A stretch of DNA of 64,000 nt from Aelia acuminata (taxonomy: Eukaryota; Arthropoda; Insecta; Hemiptera; Pentatomidae), in assembly GCA_911387785.2 (NCBI GenBank), contig OU426983.1, forward strand, positions 73,999,263 through 74,063,262, written 5' to 3'. Positions 1-12,200 of the stretch are shown here, one piece after another. The notes beneath the pieces were generated by a model. The model did no database searches. It saw nothing but the letters and a program-made list of their open reading frames with translations, and was not told where the DNA came from. Each line of letters begins with the position of its first letter. Position 1 is the stretch's first letter. The position numbers and the translations under genes are program-made.

Positions 1-1
1 C

Positions 2-295
2 ATCCATGAACTCACTCGACGAGAACAGGTCCTTATATTCAGACTACGTACGGGACACAATAGGCTCAGAGTCCACCTGTTTAAAAAGTTTCACATTGGC
101 TCCAGTCCCTTCTGCGATTGTGGAGAGGGTGAACAAAATGCTGACCACATCCTACAAAGGTGCAGGCTCTTTTCCAAACTAAGGAGTCAGATCTGGCCCA
201 CCCCGACTGAAATGCAAAGAAAGCTCTACGGCAGCCTGGAGGACATCAGGAGGACCGCCCAATTCTTTACTTTAATTCCCGACTTGGCCATCTAA
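2..295 (+). CDS. 3' end of a non-LTR retrotransposon ORF2 (partial)
   Basis: An open frame enters from outside the window and runs 97 codons to a TAA at 293-295. It carries a terminal zinc-knuckle motif, C-x-C-x8-H-x4-C (CDCGEGEQNADHILQRC), preceded by a basic stretch with REQVLIFRLRTGHNRLRVHL. This is the layout at the C-terminus of LINE ORF2 proteins of the Jockey/R1/I type, after the reverse transcriptase or RNase H domain, where the knuckle is thought to help bind RNA. The stop is followed within a few bases by a GAA-repeat tail, as expected for a LINE 3' end. The frame has no internal stops, so the copy may be fairly young. The clade cannot be fixed from this fragment. Confidence 0.75.
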   Translation: MHELTRREQVLIFRLRTGHNRLRVHLFKKFHIGSSPFCDCGEGEQNADHILQRCRLFSKLRSQIWPTPTEMQRKLYGSLEDIRRTAQFFTLIPDLAI

Positions 296-298
296 GGG

Positions 299-322
299 AA
301 GAACGAAGAAGAAGAAGAAGAA
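299..322 (+). repeat. GAA-repeat 3' tail of the LINE
   Basis: A short (GAA)n run follows the LINE stop codon and ends exactly where the tandem-repeat TIR element begins. LINE clades with microsatellite tails end this way. The abrupt junction suggests that the LINE inserted into the element. Confidence 0.6.
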
Positions 323-762
323 TTTATTAAGTAAAGCCCCCCCTCCGGTTAATCAATTTTGATGAAATTTTTACAGTCATATCTCAGGCATATTAATACA
401 TCAAATACTCAGTTTAATCAAAATCGTTAGAGCCGTTTTTGAGAAAATCGAAAAAAACGTAAAAAGTTTTTAAATAAAGTACCCCCCTTTGAGCAATTGT
501 GATGAAATTTTTGCTGTCACATCGCGGGCATATAAGTAAACTAAATACCAGATTTCAGATTCACACGGTATATAGTTTTTGAGCTAGTCTGTTCACACAC
601 ACACACACATACACACACACACACAGACCATTTCGCGGGACTTGGTCATTTGGACTCAGGGGACCCCAAAACATGTATTTCCGTTGAAAACCGGAAGTCG
701 AAATTTTTCACGATCGCAATACTTCCACTTACTATATATTTCATATATAGGTAAGTGAAAGT
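323..762 (-). mobile_element. Tandem-repeat TIR element, copy A (truncated)
   Basis: Reverse-oriented copy. It has two internal units containing the block 'caatttTGATGAAATTTTT', then the TG/CA microsatellite (about 593-624), the conserved block with 'ccggaagtcgaaatttttc', and the terminal hairpin, ending in GGTAAGTGAAAGT at 750-762. The other terminus is missing because the LINE 3' end abuts it at 322/323. It carries no coding capacity, so it must be non-autonomous if it is a DNA transposon. Confidence 0.8.
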
Positions 763-1861
763 AAAAAAGTGGAGCGATGCACAACTCATAAATGCCAATC
801 TACTAAGAAGAAATCGAGGTTTTTATTTTTGGTTTTTGAGCATTAAGCACCATTAATCAACTTCCACAGGATACGCCTTTTTCACAGCAATAATTTCTGC
901 TTATTTGTAAATATTTACAAGTTATTGGGGATATTATTATGGAACTACATCCATCATAAGCGACTACTGTTCGATTAATATTTTGTTTTTTAGGGAGACA
1001 AAAATAAATACATTTTGGCCCCAACTGTCTGGATATTCCGCAACTTAACCCATCAAGGTTTTTCTTTTTTTTTCTCTATATTGAGAGCGAGAATCAATAG
1101 AAGGCGTTAGAACGGCACCTAGTTAGTTGAATCCTAATTTTCGAATTTAGTCTTTTCTGAACACAGCAGAGAGGAAGTACTCTATTTAAGTGGGTTCAAA
1201 TAATATTCCATTAATGTAATTGTAAACTAAATATTAACATGTTCGGCATTTTATTTTCATCCATAAAAATTCTTTCAATATTTTAAGCTTCTTCGCGTAT
1301 TCTCTGGCAAAGGAACTATAAATCTTTTATTACTATAATTTTTTATTTTTTAAATATGACAGTATGACAATTCAAAGCAGTATACGCCCTCGCCTCGTCT
1401 ATTTATTTGGTTAAAAAAAATTTTTCTACTTCAAATTATTAATTTCCTACTCCTACTAGGGATAATGAGAGATTGTTTATTAGTCAAAATAAACAAGTTT
1501 AAAGATATTCAATAGAGAAATTTATTTAGACCTATCAGACCGTTTCTATGATGAATAAGATTAAAATTATTCTATTAACGGGTGTGAGTACTTCGGAGGT
1601 GATAAATATACTTTTTATAAAGATTATTAAAAGTAACTTCGATAAAAACTGACCTTGTGTGTCTTTAAGCGCCTGCTATGCTGGTCATTGTAGTGTAGGG
1701 GTTAGTGAATATCTATTATAATTTAACGTAAGGGGTATCATATGAATATCATCGACCTAATATCATTAAATGAACCATATTTGTGCTTTAGCACATACTT
1801 AAACTTTGCATAATGGTTATGGTTTAAGGAAAATATTTGTTATCCCTGGATACAAATATAT
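763..1861. other. AT-rich intergenic sequence
   Basis: No gene, RNA or clear repeat recognised. At 768-800 the sequence 'gtggagcgatgcacaactc' loosely resembles the GTGCGATGCGCGCAACACAC terminus of the neighbouring TIR family, but it is too diverged to call. Confidence 0.5.
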
Positions 1862-2370
1862 AAAAATCTGGTGCGATGCGCGCAACACACAACTTTCACT
1901 TACCAACTTACTTAGATTAGAAATTGAAATGTTTTTTTAATTGCCATTTCTATAAAAAAAGATGACTTGATTTTGATGAAATTTTGGCTGTCACATCGTG
2001 AGCATATTCATACACCAAATATCCAGTATGATCAAAATCATTACAGCCGTTGTTAAGTAATTAAAAAAACACGTGAAAATGAGACAAAATTTATTAAGTA
2101 AAGTGCCCCCTCCAATTGATCAATTTTGATGAAATTTCGACTGTCACATCGCGGGCACATACACACACCAAATATCAAGTTTAATCAAAATCGTTAGAGC
2201 CGTTTTTGGGAAAATAGAAAAAACTTAAAAATTAGACAAAATTCTTTAAATAAAGTATTCCCTCCGTTTGGCCAATTTTAATGAAATTTTTGCTGTCACT
2301 ACGCGGACATATTCATACACCAAATACCCAATTTGAGGTTCGCACGATTTAAAGTTTTTGAGCTAGTCTG

Positions 2371-2455
<85 letters not shown>

Positions 2456-2612
2456 ACACACACACACACACACAGCATTTCGCGGGTCTTAGCTATTGGG
2501 ACTCAGGGGACTCCAAAACGTGTATATCCGTTGAAAACCGGAAGTCGAAATTTTTCACGATCGCAATACTTTCCTTACTATATATTTCATACATAGGTAA
2601 GTGAGAGTAAAA
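1862..2612 (-). mobile_element. Tandem-repeat TIR element, copy B (short form, both ends)
   Basis: A copy with both ends, in reverse orientation. It starts AAAAATCTGGTGCGATGCGC, followed by ACTTTCACTTACC, and ends in the sequence pair GGTAAGTGAGAGT. Between these are about three diverged internal units of roughly 150 bp and a large CA microsatellite at the usual position. It lacks the roughly 600-bp unique 3' segment of the long form (copies D to G). The run of repeated His-Thr codons in one frame is simply the translated microsatellite, not a gene. Confidence 0.82.
2373..2474. repeat. (CA)n microsatellite inside copy B
   Basis: About 100 bp of CA dinucleotides with rare CG and CT interruptions, at the same internal position where every other copy of the element carries a shorter TG/CA run. 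Confidence 0.95.
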
Positions 2613-3736
2613 AGAAATTAATGAATATGAGTTGTTGAGAAAGAAGATTTGTTGATGAGGTAAAGAAGCGACCTGATGCGGAGGTCAAGGCTGCACCACG
2701 CAAAAGAAAGTGGGCAGCGGTTTCACTTTCCTCCACTTTCTACCTTCACGGCATCCCTGGTCAGTAAACCTTCAGCCAATCATATCTTCCTTTGTTGCCA
2801 ATTTTAATTATACTTTTTGTCCAAATTGCTGTTAATAAATTTCTTGTAATGTTAGAAGATATGTAAGGATGTTTATTGCTGAGTTTTTTTTTGTTTTTTT
2901 TTGTAAAATAGTTTTCATACATAAAAATACATGAGTATTTTTGTCTTCAACAATCATTTTTCAGAAACGTTGGTTGAAAAAAAATTGTTTTGATTTTTTT
3001 TTTTTTTTTTTTTTTTTTGGGTAACGGGAGAAAATTCCCCTTCAATAAATAAAATTATGATTGTATTCATTCGAAATGAATATACCAAATAAAAAATAAA
3101 CATATTAAATAGAGAAAAATGAAATTACCCATAAAATATTAAAAAAATTGAATCTTAAAGTTAAAAGTTCCCGTGTACATATATGTTGCAATATATTACC
3201 TGGTCACGGCTAGGTTTTATTTTTAATATTTTTTAGTTCTGATAAATATTTTGCGATTGATTAACTACAATGGCTGCCTTGAGGTGATTGAGAATACATA
3301 ATCTTATTTAATTACCTAATGATTTAGCGTCAGGTTACTTTAATACAAGTAACATTTTACTTAATTTCGCTTTACATTGGAAACAAAGAACTTTATTTAG
3401 ATAGAAACCTACAGCATCGTTGTGACAGAAAGCGGAGTGCTTGTTGTCGGTGTTATCGTACGAAAAAAAGTATGGCAATTATTCGTAAACTTTAATAAAT
3501 ATAATCTACTGTAATCCATATTTTCTTAACTAAATATTTGGAAAAGAAATATTAACTGTACCCTACCCTATCTCTACCTGAGAAGGATACATTATTGCCT
3601 TCGTTTTCTGAAAATTAATGAAACGCTCAAAATTTGAAAATTTAGGTCTAATTTGTTATCGACCGTTATTTTGAGCTCATTCTATCGATTCCTATTTACA
3701 ATATAAAGTCGAAAAACTGTATCGCTCATTATTCTT
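2613..3736. other. AT-rich intergenic sequence with poly-T run
   Basis: No coding region seen. A T run of about 20 bases sits near 2996-3018. The rest is low-complexity AT-rich DNA without recognisable motifs. Confidence 0.5.
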
Positions 3737-4015
3737 CGATGGCAATACAACTCTCGAAGAGCCAGTGCCGCTTGCCAGTTCGTCCGCCCGGCCCCTCTGT
3801 CCTGTATTGCTGCTTGCCAATTACGGTACGCCGTAACACTGTCACACCATCAACCCATCGCAGCTTAGGTCGGCCCACTCTTTTTTTCCGAACAGCTGAT
3901 CTTCAAGAAGTTTCCGGGGTACTTCATCAGGCCTCATAATGGCGCTATGGACCGTCTTCATGTACATTGTCTTTCCTTCAATAATGACCAGCCCGACTTT
4001 AGCCACGTTCATTCT
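3737..4015 (-). pseudogene. Decayed LINE ORF2 C-terminus
   Basis: Read on the minus strand, this gives MRPDEVPRKLLEDQLFG and then, after a one-base slip in an A run, KRVGRPKLRWVDGV. 'GRPKLRWVDGV' before the stop is characteristic of the C-terminal tail of insect endonuclease/reverse-transcriptase (LINE) proteins. The frame is broken near 3880 and again downstream, so this is a relic. The plus-strand open frames here are antisense shadows. The call rests on motif recognition only. Confidence 0.6.
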
Positions 4016-4145
4016 AGAACTCGAATGTTACTTCAATTATCCCCTTAAAATATTTATTGTGATTGAGAAAAATATTTCGTATTCCCTTTCGGCAGCATTT
4101 AATTACGCCATTGTTACAAAATAATTTTGATCAAAGAAAAGAGGG

Positions 4146-4190
4146 GATATGTGAAAGTTGAGTGACGCGCGCATCGCAACTAGATTTTTT
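4146..4190 (+). repeat. Orphan terminus related to the tandem-repeat TIR family
   Basis: GTGAAAGTTGaGTGaCGCGCGCATCGCAaCtAGATTTTTT differs in a few places from the standard 3' end of the family and sits only about 50 bp before copy C. The lower-case letters mark the differences. No body of an element is attached to it. Confidence 0.55.
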
Positions 4191-4239
4191 CTTTAAATCG
4201 AGAGCTACTCCAACAATGACTTACGGTTCAATATTTTTT

Positions 4240-4373
4240 ACTTTCACTTACCTATATATGAAATATATAGTAAGTGGAAGTATTGCGATCGTGAAAAATT
4301 TCGACTTCCGGTTTTCAACGGAAATACACGTTTTGGGACCCCCTGAGTCGAAATAACCAAGTCCCGTGAAATG

Positions 4374-4438
<65 letters not shown>

Positions 4439-5220
4439 CAGACTAGCTCAAAAACTATAAACTGTGGGAACCTGAAATTGGGTATTTAGTGTATGTATAT
4501 GCCCGCGATGTGACAGCAAAAATTTCATCAAAATTGCTCAAAGGGAGGGGGTAGTTTATTTAATAACTTTTTACGTTTTTTTCGATTTTCTCAAAAACGG
4601 CTCTAACGATTTTGATCAAACTGGGTATATGATGTATGTATATGTCCGAGATACGACTGTAAAAATTTCATCAAAATTGATCAACCGGAGGGGGGACTTT
4701 ACTTAAAGAATTTTATCTAATGTTTACGTTTTTTTTTACTTTCTCAAAAACGGCTTTGATGATTTTGATAAAACTAGGTATTTGATGTATGTATATGCCC
4801 GCGATGCGACAGCCGAAATTTCATCAATATTGGTGAAACGGAGGGGGTACTTCATTTAATAAACTTTTTCTTATGTTCACGTGTTTTTTTTTATTTACTC
4901 AACAGCGGCTGTAATGATTTTTATCAGACTGGATATTTGGTGTATGTATATGCTCTCAATGTGACAGACAACATTTCATCAAAATTGGTCAAATGCAGGG
5001 GGCTCTTTATTTCATAACATTTTTTTCCAATTTTTACATTTTTTTGGAATATCTCAAAAACGGCTTTAATTATTTTGATTAAATTAATAATTTTTAATCA
5101 AAATCAAGTCATCTTTTTTATATTATTTATAAAAATGGCAATTAAAAAACATGTCGATTTCTAATGTAAGTAAGTTGGTAAGTGAAAGTTGTGTGTTGCG
5201 CGCATCGCACCAGATTTTTT
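4240..5220 (+). mobile_element. Tandem-repeat TIR element, copy C (short form, both ends)
   Basis: Starts ACTTTCACTTACC (4240-4252). An imperfect hairpin follows, with arms ACTTTCACTTACCTATATAT and ATATATAGTAAGTGGAAGT. Next come the conserved 'TTGCGATCGTGAAAAATTTC' block, the TG microsatellite and internal units. The ATTTCATC anchor recurs at about 4521, 4664, 4817 and 4972, so the units are 143, 153 and 155 bp. The 3' end is GGTAAGTGAAAGT followed by GTGTGTTGCGCGCATCGCAC and CAGATTTTTT. It has no open reading frame of substance. T runs flank both ends, so a target duplication cannot be defined. Confidence 0.85.
4377..4436. repeat. (TG)n microsatellite inside copy C
   Basis: An uninterrupted 60-bp TG run lies between the 'gtcccgtgaaatggtc' and 'aacagactagctcaaaaac' blocks, the fixed microsatellite site of the family. 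Confidence 0.95.
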
Positions 5221-7875
5221 ATATATATATATATATAAGATGAAAATTTTCATATATCATTATAATTAATTAGTAAAAAAAAGAAGAATAGCCGAAAAAA
5301 TAATAACTATCGAAATGATATCCATACACAAAATTTCGAAAGACAGGAGTATTTAAATCGTTGAATGAAATTTTTGAAAGGTAAAATTCAAATGCTAGAT
5401 GTGTTATTTCAACCCAACGAAATCTAATTATGATGGCAGCTATTTCTAGCGATCTCCGTTCTATATAAAACTGTAAACAACTAATTAGTGTTATACATTT
5501 CAAATTTTCATATTCTATTATATGAAAGAAATCGAAATGATATGAATAAAACACTTGTTATGGTTTTCACCTTTCTACGTAAAAGGAACTCAACCAAGAC
5601 ACTTTCATGCATTAACAATCTTTTTCCATAATCTGGATTTCATTATACAACATTTGAGTCTGATATATTTCTTTTCCATGCTTCCTTATTTTACTCCTGG
5701 AAGTACTCCAGACTTTTTTTGGCTTCTCAACTGACAGTCTTAACCTCTTAATGTTTTCTTCGGTTTACTTCTAATTTTCAGTCATCAGCAAGAAGGTCTT
5801 GAGTATATTTACTTTCTCTTTCGTTACTTAATTGTCATGAAAGCTGATGACTAGATTATAATTTATTCAACTTCAAATGGCCCATCAAAGTTCATCGAAA
5901 GAAAAAAAAAACATCTCGTGCTTTTGATTTGCAAGTCATTAGGAAGATGCAACTAAGTATAGTTTCTCCGGAAGACATTTTCGTAACGTATAACTTTCAT
6001 TAGGATCATCTAACATCAATTATATGCAATTGATGCAAACATGCCACCAAGTCAGACCGTTTCCAACATCGCAACACGTTGCAGGTATTTAAGTCCGAGT
6101 GGATTTTGTTCCTGCAAAATAATATTTCAACAACCTTTGTTAAAAAAAAATTGGTTTTAGTGACAATTGTTAGGAAAAGAAACGTTTTATTTGCAATTTG
6201 CTATAATCATAATATACATTTAATTATTTTACAATTGAATTTTAATGAAATTCGATCAAAATATTTTTGAACTGTTATTATTTTTACAATAACCTACTAA
6301 ACAGTCTCTAAGGCCATTTAGGAAAGCCTCAGAGAAACCGCTCCTCAGGAACCGTCGGCATACCAAACGTCGTTACATAACCGGATCAGTTCCGTCACAG
6401 TTCCACCGAGACGGTGGGAGGAGTACTCCGGTAACCGCTACTGAATTCTAAGCCCGAACATCCTCGTCTTTGTGTCAACTGCGACGTGACAATATTCCTC
6501 AAGAGTTTCGCAGTGCCTGAGCAATCAGGGAAACAAATTTATTCAGTCCATACAGAAAGAGGAAGTAATTTGAAACACTGAAAGATTATACTCGTAAATC
6601 ATTCATTGTCAGTTTATTCTATATTTTGGAATAATTAGAAATTATTCACTATTATAATTATAGATGTAGATAGTTATTATTAAAGTAGGAGTTAATTTTA
6701 AATTAATTCGGTTACAAACTTCAAGAATATTGCTTAACTATAAATATAAGCCAATATAAATTACTAAATATCTACTTCTTTTTTAATCTAATTTTATTTG
6801 TATTGTTTTTGCCGTTTAGTTTAGTAGATAATCCTATATGGTTTCTGTTGAGACTATAATTATCTATTCGATAATATTACAGAATTAAAATGAACGATTT
6901 TTCTGATCCCTATATGCTCCTTTTTGTTATTGAAGTATGATTTCAAAATTTATCACGTTATGGCTAATATCCTTGTGCTTGATGCCTTGAAAAAAATCAA
7001 GACGAATTAATCCGCATGGGACTTAATAAGATAAATGACTTAAGAGAAAGTCATGTGACACAGCTAATAAATCATCATTACATGTCTCGCAACGTCATTA
7101 TTAAAATGGCTCAGAAAAGAAATGTCTCGGTTAAGAATAATCACTAAGTAGTAATTTAGCATTGCGAATAGTGAGTGCATCCTAAAGCACAGCTGTAAGA
7201 TTTAGCTTTCTTTGGGAACGCCCAGACCATGGACGTCAGTAAGTTAATGTCGTCTGATATTTAGTCAGCAAGAGAAATCGGACGCGACTGGGCTAGATTG
7301 TATATTGTACATAGGTAGTGTATAGTTTGTTTTACAATAAATGAACAGTAATTTATTAAATGGCAAAGTGCCTGTCTACATGTCAGATATCCTGCTGCAA
7401 TATTTTGTAAATACAGTCAGTCGAGATAGCTTCTCTCTTTCATATCGCACTCTGCCAACACTAACAAGATCTTATTGCTTCATCTTCCGAGTGAAGGGCA
7501 ACTAGAATCAAATAGAAAGCAATATTAATAATTTTTAATCAGGAGAAAGGTCACTTTCTTCGGTACTCTAGTGCGACACCACTCATTTCGTACAGCGATA
7601 ATTTAATTTCAATGAATTATTAAAATCAATCAATTCATGTGATACGAAATTATTAAGTTAATCATAAGATTATTTATTTACAAAGATTATTTAAAACAAT
7701 AATGATATCGGGGAATATAAAATTATAACATAAGTTGAGATAACTCACTGGTTGTGAAGAAAACGTCGTGTCGTAAAGACAGGAAACTCTAAGCTTTGGT
7801 AAATTGAAGGAAATATCGTAAATTAAATATAATAAAATGCATGTCAAGGTATTGAAATCGATAATTAGTATTAAA
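5221..7875. other. Intergenic, AT-rich with one GC-richer patch
   Basis: No gene is supported. A TA repeat follows copy C directly (5218-5236). A GC-richer patch at about 6300-6540 has no stable reading frame, and a second at about 7180-7500 looks like decayed element sequence, but no borders could be found for either. Confidence 0.45.
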
Positions 7876-9268
7876 TATGAAATATATAGTAAGGCAAAGT
7901 ATTGCGATCGTGAAAAATTTCGACTTCCGGTTTTCAACGGAAATACACGTTTTGGGGTCCCCTGAGTCCAAATAACGAAGTCCCGCAAAATGGACTTTGT
8001 GTATGTGTGTGTGAACAAACTAGCTCAAAAACTATTGGGTATTAAGTGTATGTACGAGTATGTGGCAGCAAAAATTTCATCAAAATTGGTCAAACGGAGG
8101 GGGTACTTTACTCAATAAATTTTGTATCATTTCACGTGTTTTTTTTTTTATTTACTCAAAAACGGCTTTAACGATATTAATCAAACTGGGTATTAGTTGT
8201 ATGTATATGCCCGAGATATGACTTCAAAATTTTAATCAAAATTGATCAACCGGAAGGGGTACTTTACTCAATAAATTTTGTATCATTTCACGTGTTTTTT
8301 TTTTATTTACTCAAAAACGGCTTTAACGATATTAATCAAACTGGGTATTAGTTGTATGTATATGCCAAAGATATGACTGCAAAAATTTCATTAAAATTGA
8401 TTAACCGGGAGGGGTACTTTATTTAATAAATTTTGTATCATTGTCACGTGTTTTTTTTTTTATTTACTCAAAAACGGCTTTAACGATTTTGATCAAACTG
8501 GGTATTTGATGTATTTATATGCCAAAGATGTGACAGCCAACATTCCATCAAAATTGGTCAAACGGAGGGGGCACTTTATTTCATAACTTTGTTTCCAATT
8601 TTTAGATTATCTCACAAACGGCATTATGATTTTGATCAAATTCGTCATGTTTGATGAAAATTAGGTGTTCTTTAATATCAGGTAAGCTTTGTCATAATTA
8701 AAATGTTCCGAGAGGGTTTAAATGGGGATGGGACCTTTTCTGTTTTCCTATAAAGTACCTTTATTTTTGTTCATATGGAGAAATTAACTGGCTCTCGTTA
8801 TGCCTAAAAATAAGAAATGGCTAAATATGAAAAATAAAAAAATCAAGTAAAAATCTAGAGGAGAAAAAAAGAAAATTAATCCATCATAAAACACGTTGAG
8901 CCAACACATGCGGAGTACGTCTTTAATGACAGACCATTGTTCATAATTAAAGTCGTCCTGTTCATTTAATGGAAATTATTTGTTTCATGGTAAATAAATG
9001 AAATTTTCAACAACTACGTAGAGAATTATATAAATCAGAGGACTTGGAGTATTATGCTTGCATTGCCGAATCATCACTAGTAAAAACATTTATTAAAAAA
9101 AAAAAAAATTAGTGTTTTTTATAGAGCAAATGAAAACAAAAATAAGAAATGAATGTGGAAAAATGAGTGACTTTGAGAAGTGGCAGTTAAAAAAACATCA
9201 ATTTCTAACCTAAGTAAGCTGGTAAGTGAAAGTTGTGTGTTGCGCGCACGCACCAGATTTTTTTACTT
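7876..9268 (+). mobile_element. Tandem-repeat TIR element, copy D (long form, 5' end damaged)
   Basis: Begins inside the terminal hairpin (ATGAAATATATAGTAAGGCA), so the outermost ACTTTCACTTACC is lost. It has a short TG run near 7997-8012, then four to five internal units, two of them (about 8085-8375) nearly identical to each other. The long-form unique 3' segment follows, with blocks such as 'ggtaagctttgtcataatta' and 'aaacacgttgagcc'. It closes with GGTAAGTGAAAGT at 9221-9233 and the GTGTGTTGCGCGCACGCACC end. Confidence 0.8.
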
Positions 9269-12200
9269 TCTCTATCTGGGCAGCTCTTTAATGAGCAGTG
9301 ACATGTAAAACTGGTTCGTTAAAAAATCAATTGCTGATTGAACACTTGTAAAATGATAAGTCCCTCCCACGTAATGTAGATGAACAATCAATTACAATTT
9401 TGCATAACTTGATATTTTTTAAAACTGAGCAGAAACTTTTTTAATACCTGGCTATTATTAATTTCCAGGATGCGTTACGGTATCGCTATTGTATAACTAA
9501 CACGCAATGTATACGATTTCGAGACAGCTGCCCACTTGTCAAAGAAATGTTTCGAAAAAACGGACAACTAGTTAATAATCTTTTTAGAAAAAGATACTAA
9601 AATAGTCATTGAGATAATAGCCTTTTACATAACCGAATTCTCCCTGACAGTGCCCTATCGTGAAAGTATAATCGATCATGCCGAGCAATGTTCCACTTAA
9701 TTCAATCTGCGGTGGAGCGTTTTTGTGTCTAGGTGAAGGCTCCGGCTTCATAAGAAAAATAAATTATTTTTCATGGAATTAATAATTACTAATAAGCATC
9801 GGAAAAATACTTCATTGATGTTTCCACGTTGCGTAAAATAAAAATAATTTCATTCAGTCAAGAAGATTTACTAAACCAAAAGGCAGAACAATAAATGCAA
9901 TAGGCGAGGAATCATGACATGTAGTAAAAAAAAAAAAAGGAATTAATTATTATTATAAAATATATTTAATCATTTGTTTATGAATGGCCACATCGTAGAG
10001 GATGAGTGTGCCCCATGACAGTCTCTCGACCCCAGGGTTATCCGCGCCAGGATAGGGAAGTATTCTGCCAGAGCCATCATATACACTTACTAATAAAAGT
10101 CTCTGCACACCCTCAAGCTTTTTTTTTATTTTACCTAAAGATACCTTATGAGCCAGATATGGGCAACGAAACTCACATATTTTTTACTCAATTCGATACG
10201 TATGTGACTTTTTTTTTTTGTGCCTTTTTTTTTTTTTTTTTCAATGTATGTTCACCGATTACTCAGAGATGGGTGGACCAATTGGAACGAAACCTTTTGC
10301 ATCTTGTAGAGTATTTTCCCAAGGTGGTCCCATTTAAACCTTTTTGGGGTTCCTAATTTATTTAAGAAGTTATCGGGAAAAAACATGAAAATAATTATTT
10401 AATTATCGCTTAAATTGTTTACTTATTGGAAAAACATATGGCATATATAACATAAGGTATGCTCCAACAAGCTTTTAAAACTAATTGATAACTAACAAAT
10501 CCAAATATTGTATTACTGCTGGATGAATCAAATCAAAGCCAACCAATCAAATTCAGAATCAAAAGAGTGGGGGGAGAACATGAGCAGTCTGTTAGTTATC
10601 GATGTGTTTTACGTGCTTGTTGTAACAAACCTATACATAACCTTAACTAATTTTTCAACATTAGATTTAAATGGAGATATAAATATCAGCAGAATATAAT
10701 ATCGCTGTCGTTTTCTGTAGCGATATTAGCATAAATAATAGATAGATGTATATTCACCGATAACAGTAAACCTTCTTAATTTAGATCTAATAAACCGTTG
10801 GACACCATAATCATAAGACAACCAAAGTCGTGGAATTCAAAGAAAGACTGAGTATTTAATCGGTAATCGTTTTAAAGCAGAATTTAAGACTTCTTCAAGT
10901 TCCCAAAGGATCGTTTAAATTTAAAATCGTAGCTATTATTGATTTAAATTAGCTTTTGATTTCTATCTTTTATTGACTATGCACATTAAAAAAGAATACA
11001 ATAATTCCTGGAAAAGCTCATTTTCAGTTGACTTAATAAAGGATTCAGATACCTCTGTCTTCTTCCGGATACACTCTGTTGAATATCTTGCCGGAGGTCT
11101 TGTGAGGATCCTTTATGGGTGACACTTCTGTTATGTTATCCGGATTACTAGTATCGGTTTTTAAATTTGTTTCTACAACTATCGAGGATTTTGCTGGTGT
11201 TCATCCATCAATAAAAACTACAAAATAAAACTTGATAACTACCCCAAAACAACCTCATTTTATGAAAGTCCCCTCAGCAAAAATTTGGCAGTCATGGAAA
11301 TGATTGTTAAAAATGATGATAAATGCTACGCCACCAGAATTGAAGCAACATTGTTTAGCAATTTATTTTCTGAATAATGTTTAATTACGAAGGATATAAT
11401 TCATAGTACTTCGGTAATAAATTTAGTCAAAAATTCATCGAAAGGAATTACGAACATAATTGAATCAATCTTTGGAATTAAGTCAGTAGTCTAGTACGGA
11501 GAATAATAATATCCTTCGTAATAATAAATTAACCATATGTGAGTCCCAAACCCTGTTGCTTCTCTCCTAGCGGGGCAGTCTTTTTGATATCGATAAATTT
11601 TATGGTTGCCCCTTTTTTTGCAGGGACTTCTATCCAATGATGTAATCCAATGAAGTCGTGTATAATATCGCCATAGTTTTCAGGATATTCAAGCAATCAA
11701 AATTTAAAAATTACTGTTCAGTGACTTATCTACTTCATCTTGGAATGGCCGGATTTATGTATTTATGTATATTTAACTCAACACATCTCGGAACACTGAT
11801 TTTCTACGTAAATAACAAGTACTGACGACATTTAGCAAAGGAAAAATATTGTCATTGTGGAAAAACATTTTATGTGTTCCCTTCCCAATTGAACATTGAT
11901 CTTTAAAAAAAAAAAAAAAATCCATTTATAATCCTAAAAAGTAGTGTGTTGAAAGTTGTGTAATACACGCACCGCTTTCCCACTTTTCTGTGTGTATTCA
12001 TAAAATTGAAAAGGTAAAGTGTATTTCATAATAATTTTATACAATTATTGTATAATAAAAAGACCTGGGAAAGACAAACGTGGTAGAGGTAAAATTGAAA
12101 ATGGTATAAAAAGTGGAAAAGTGCAATAAGACGAATAATTTTATTTTGATATGTACAAATACACACTAATTGTTAATGCAAATTATTAAATTTAAATATT

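Noticed and set aside
2333..2596. Open frame rich in His-Thr repeats (also near 48782 and 48891 as His-Thr and Cys-Val runs)
   Set aside because: Translation of the TG/CA microsatellite inside the TIR element; it stops where the repeat family ends and is not a protein.
7110..7500. Possible solo LTR
   Set aside because: Composition is LTR-like, but no TG...CA borders with a target duplication could be found.
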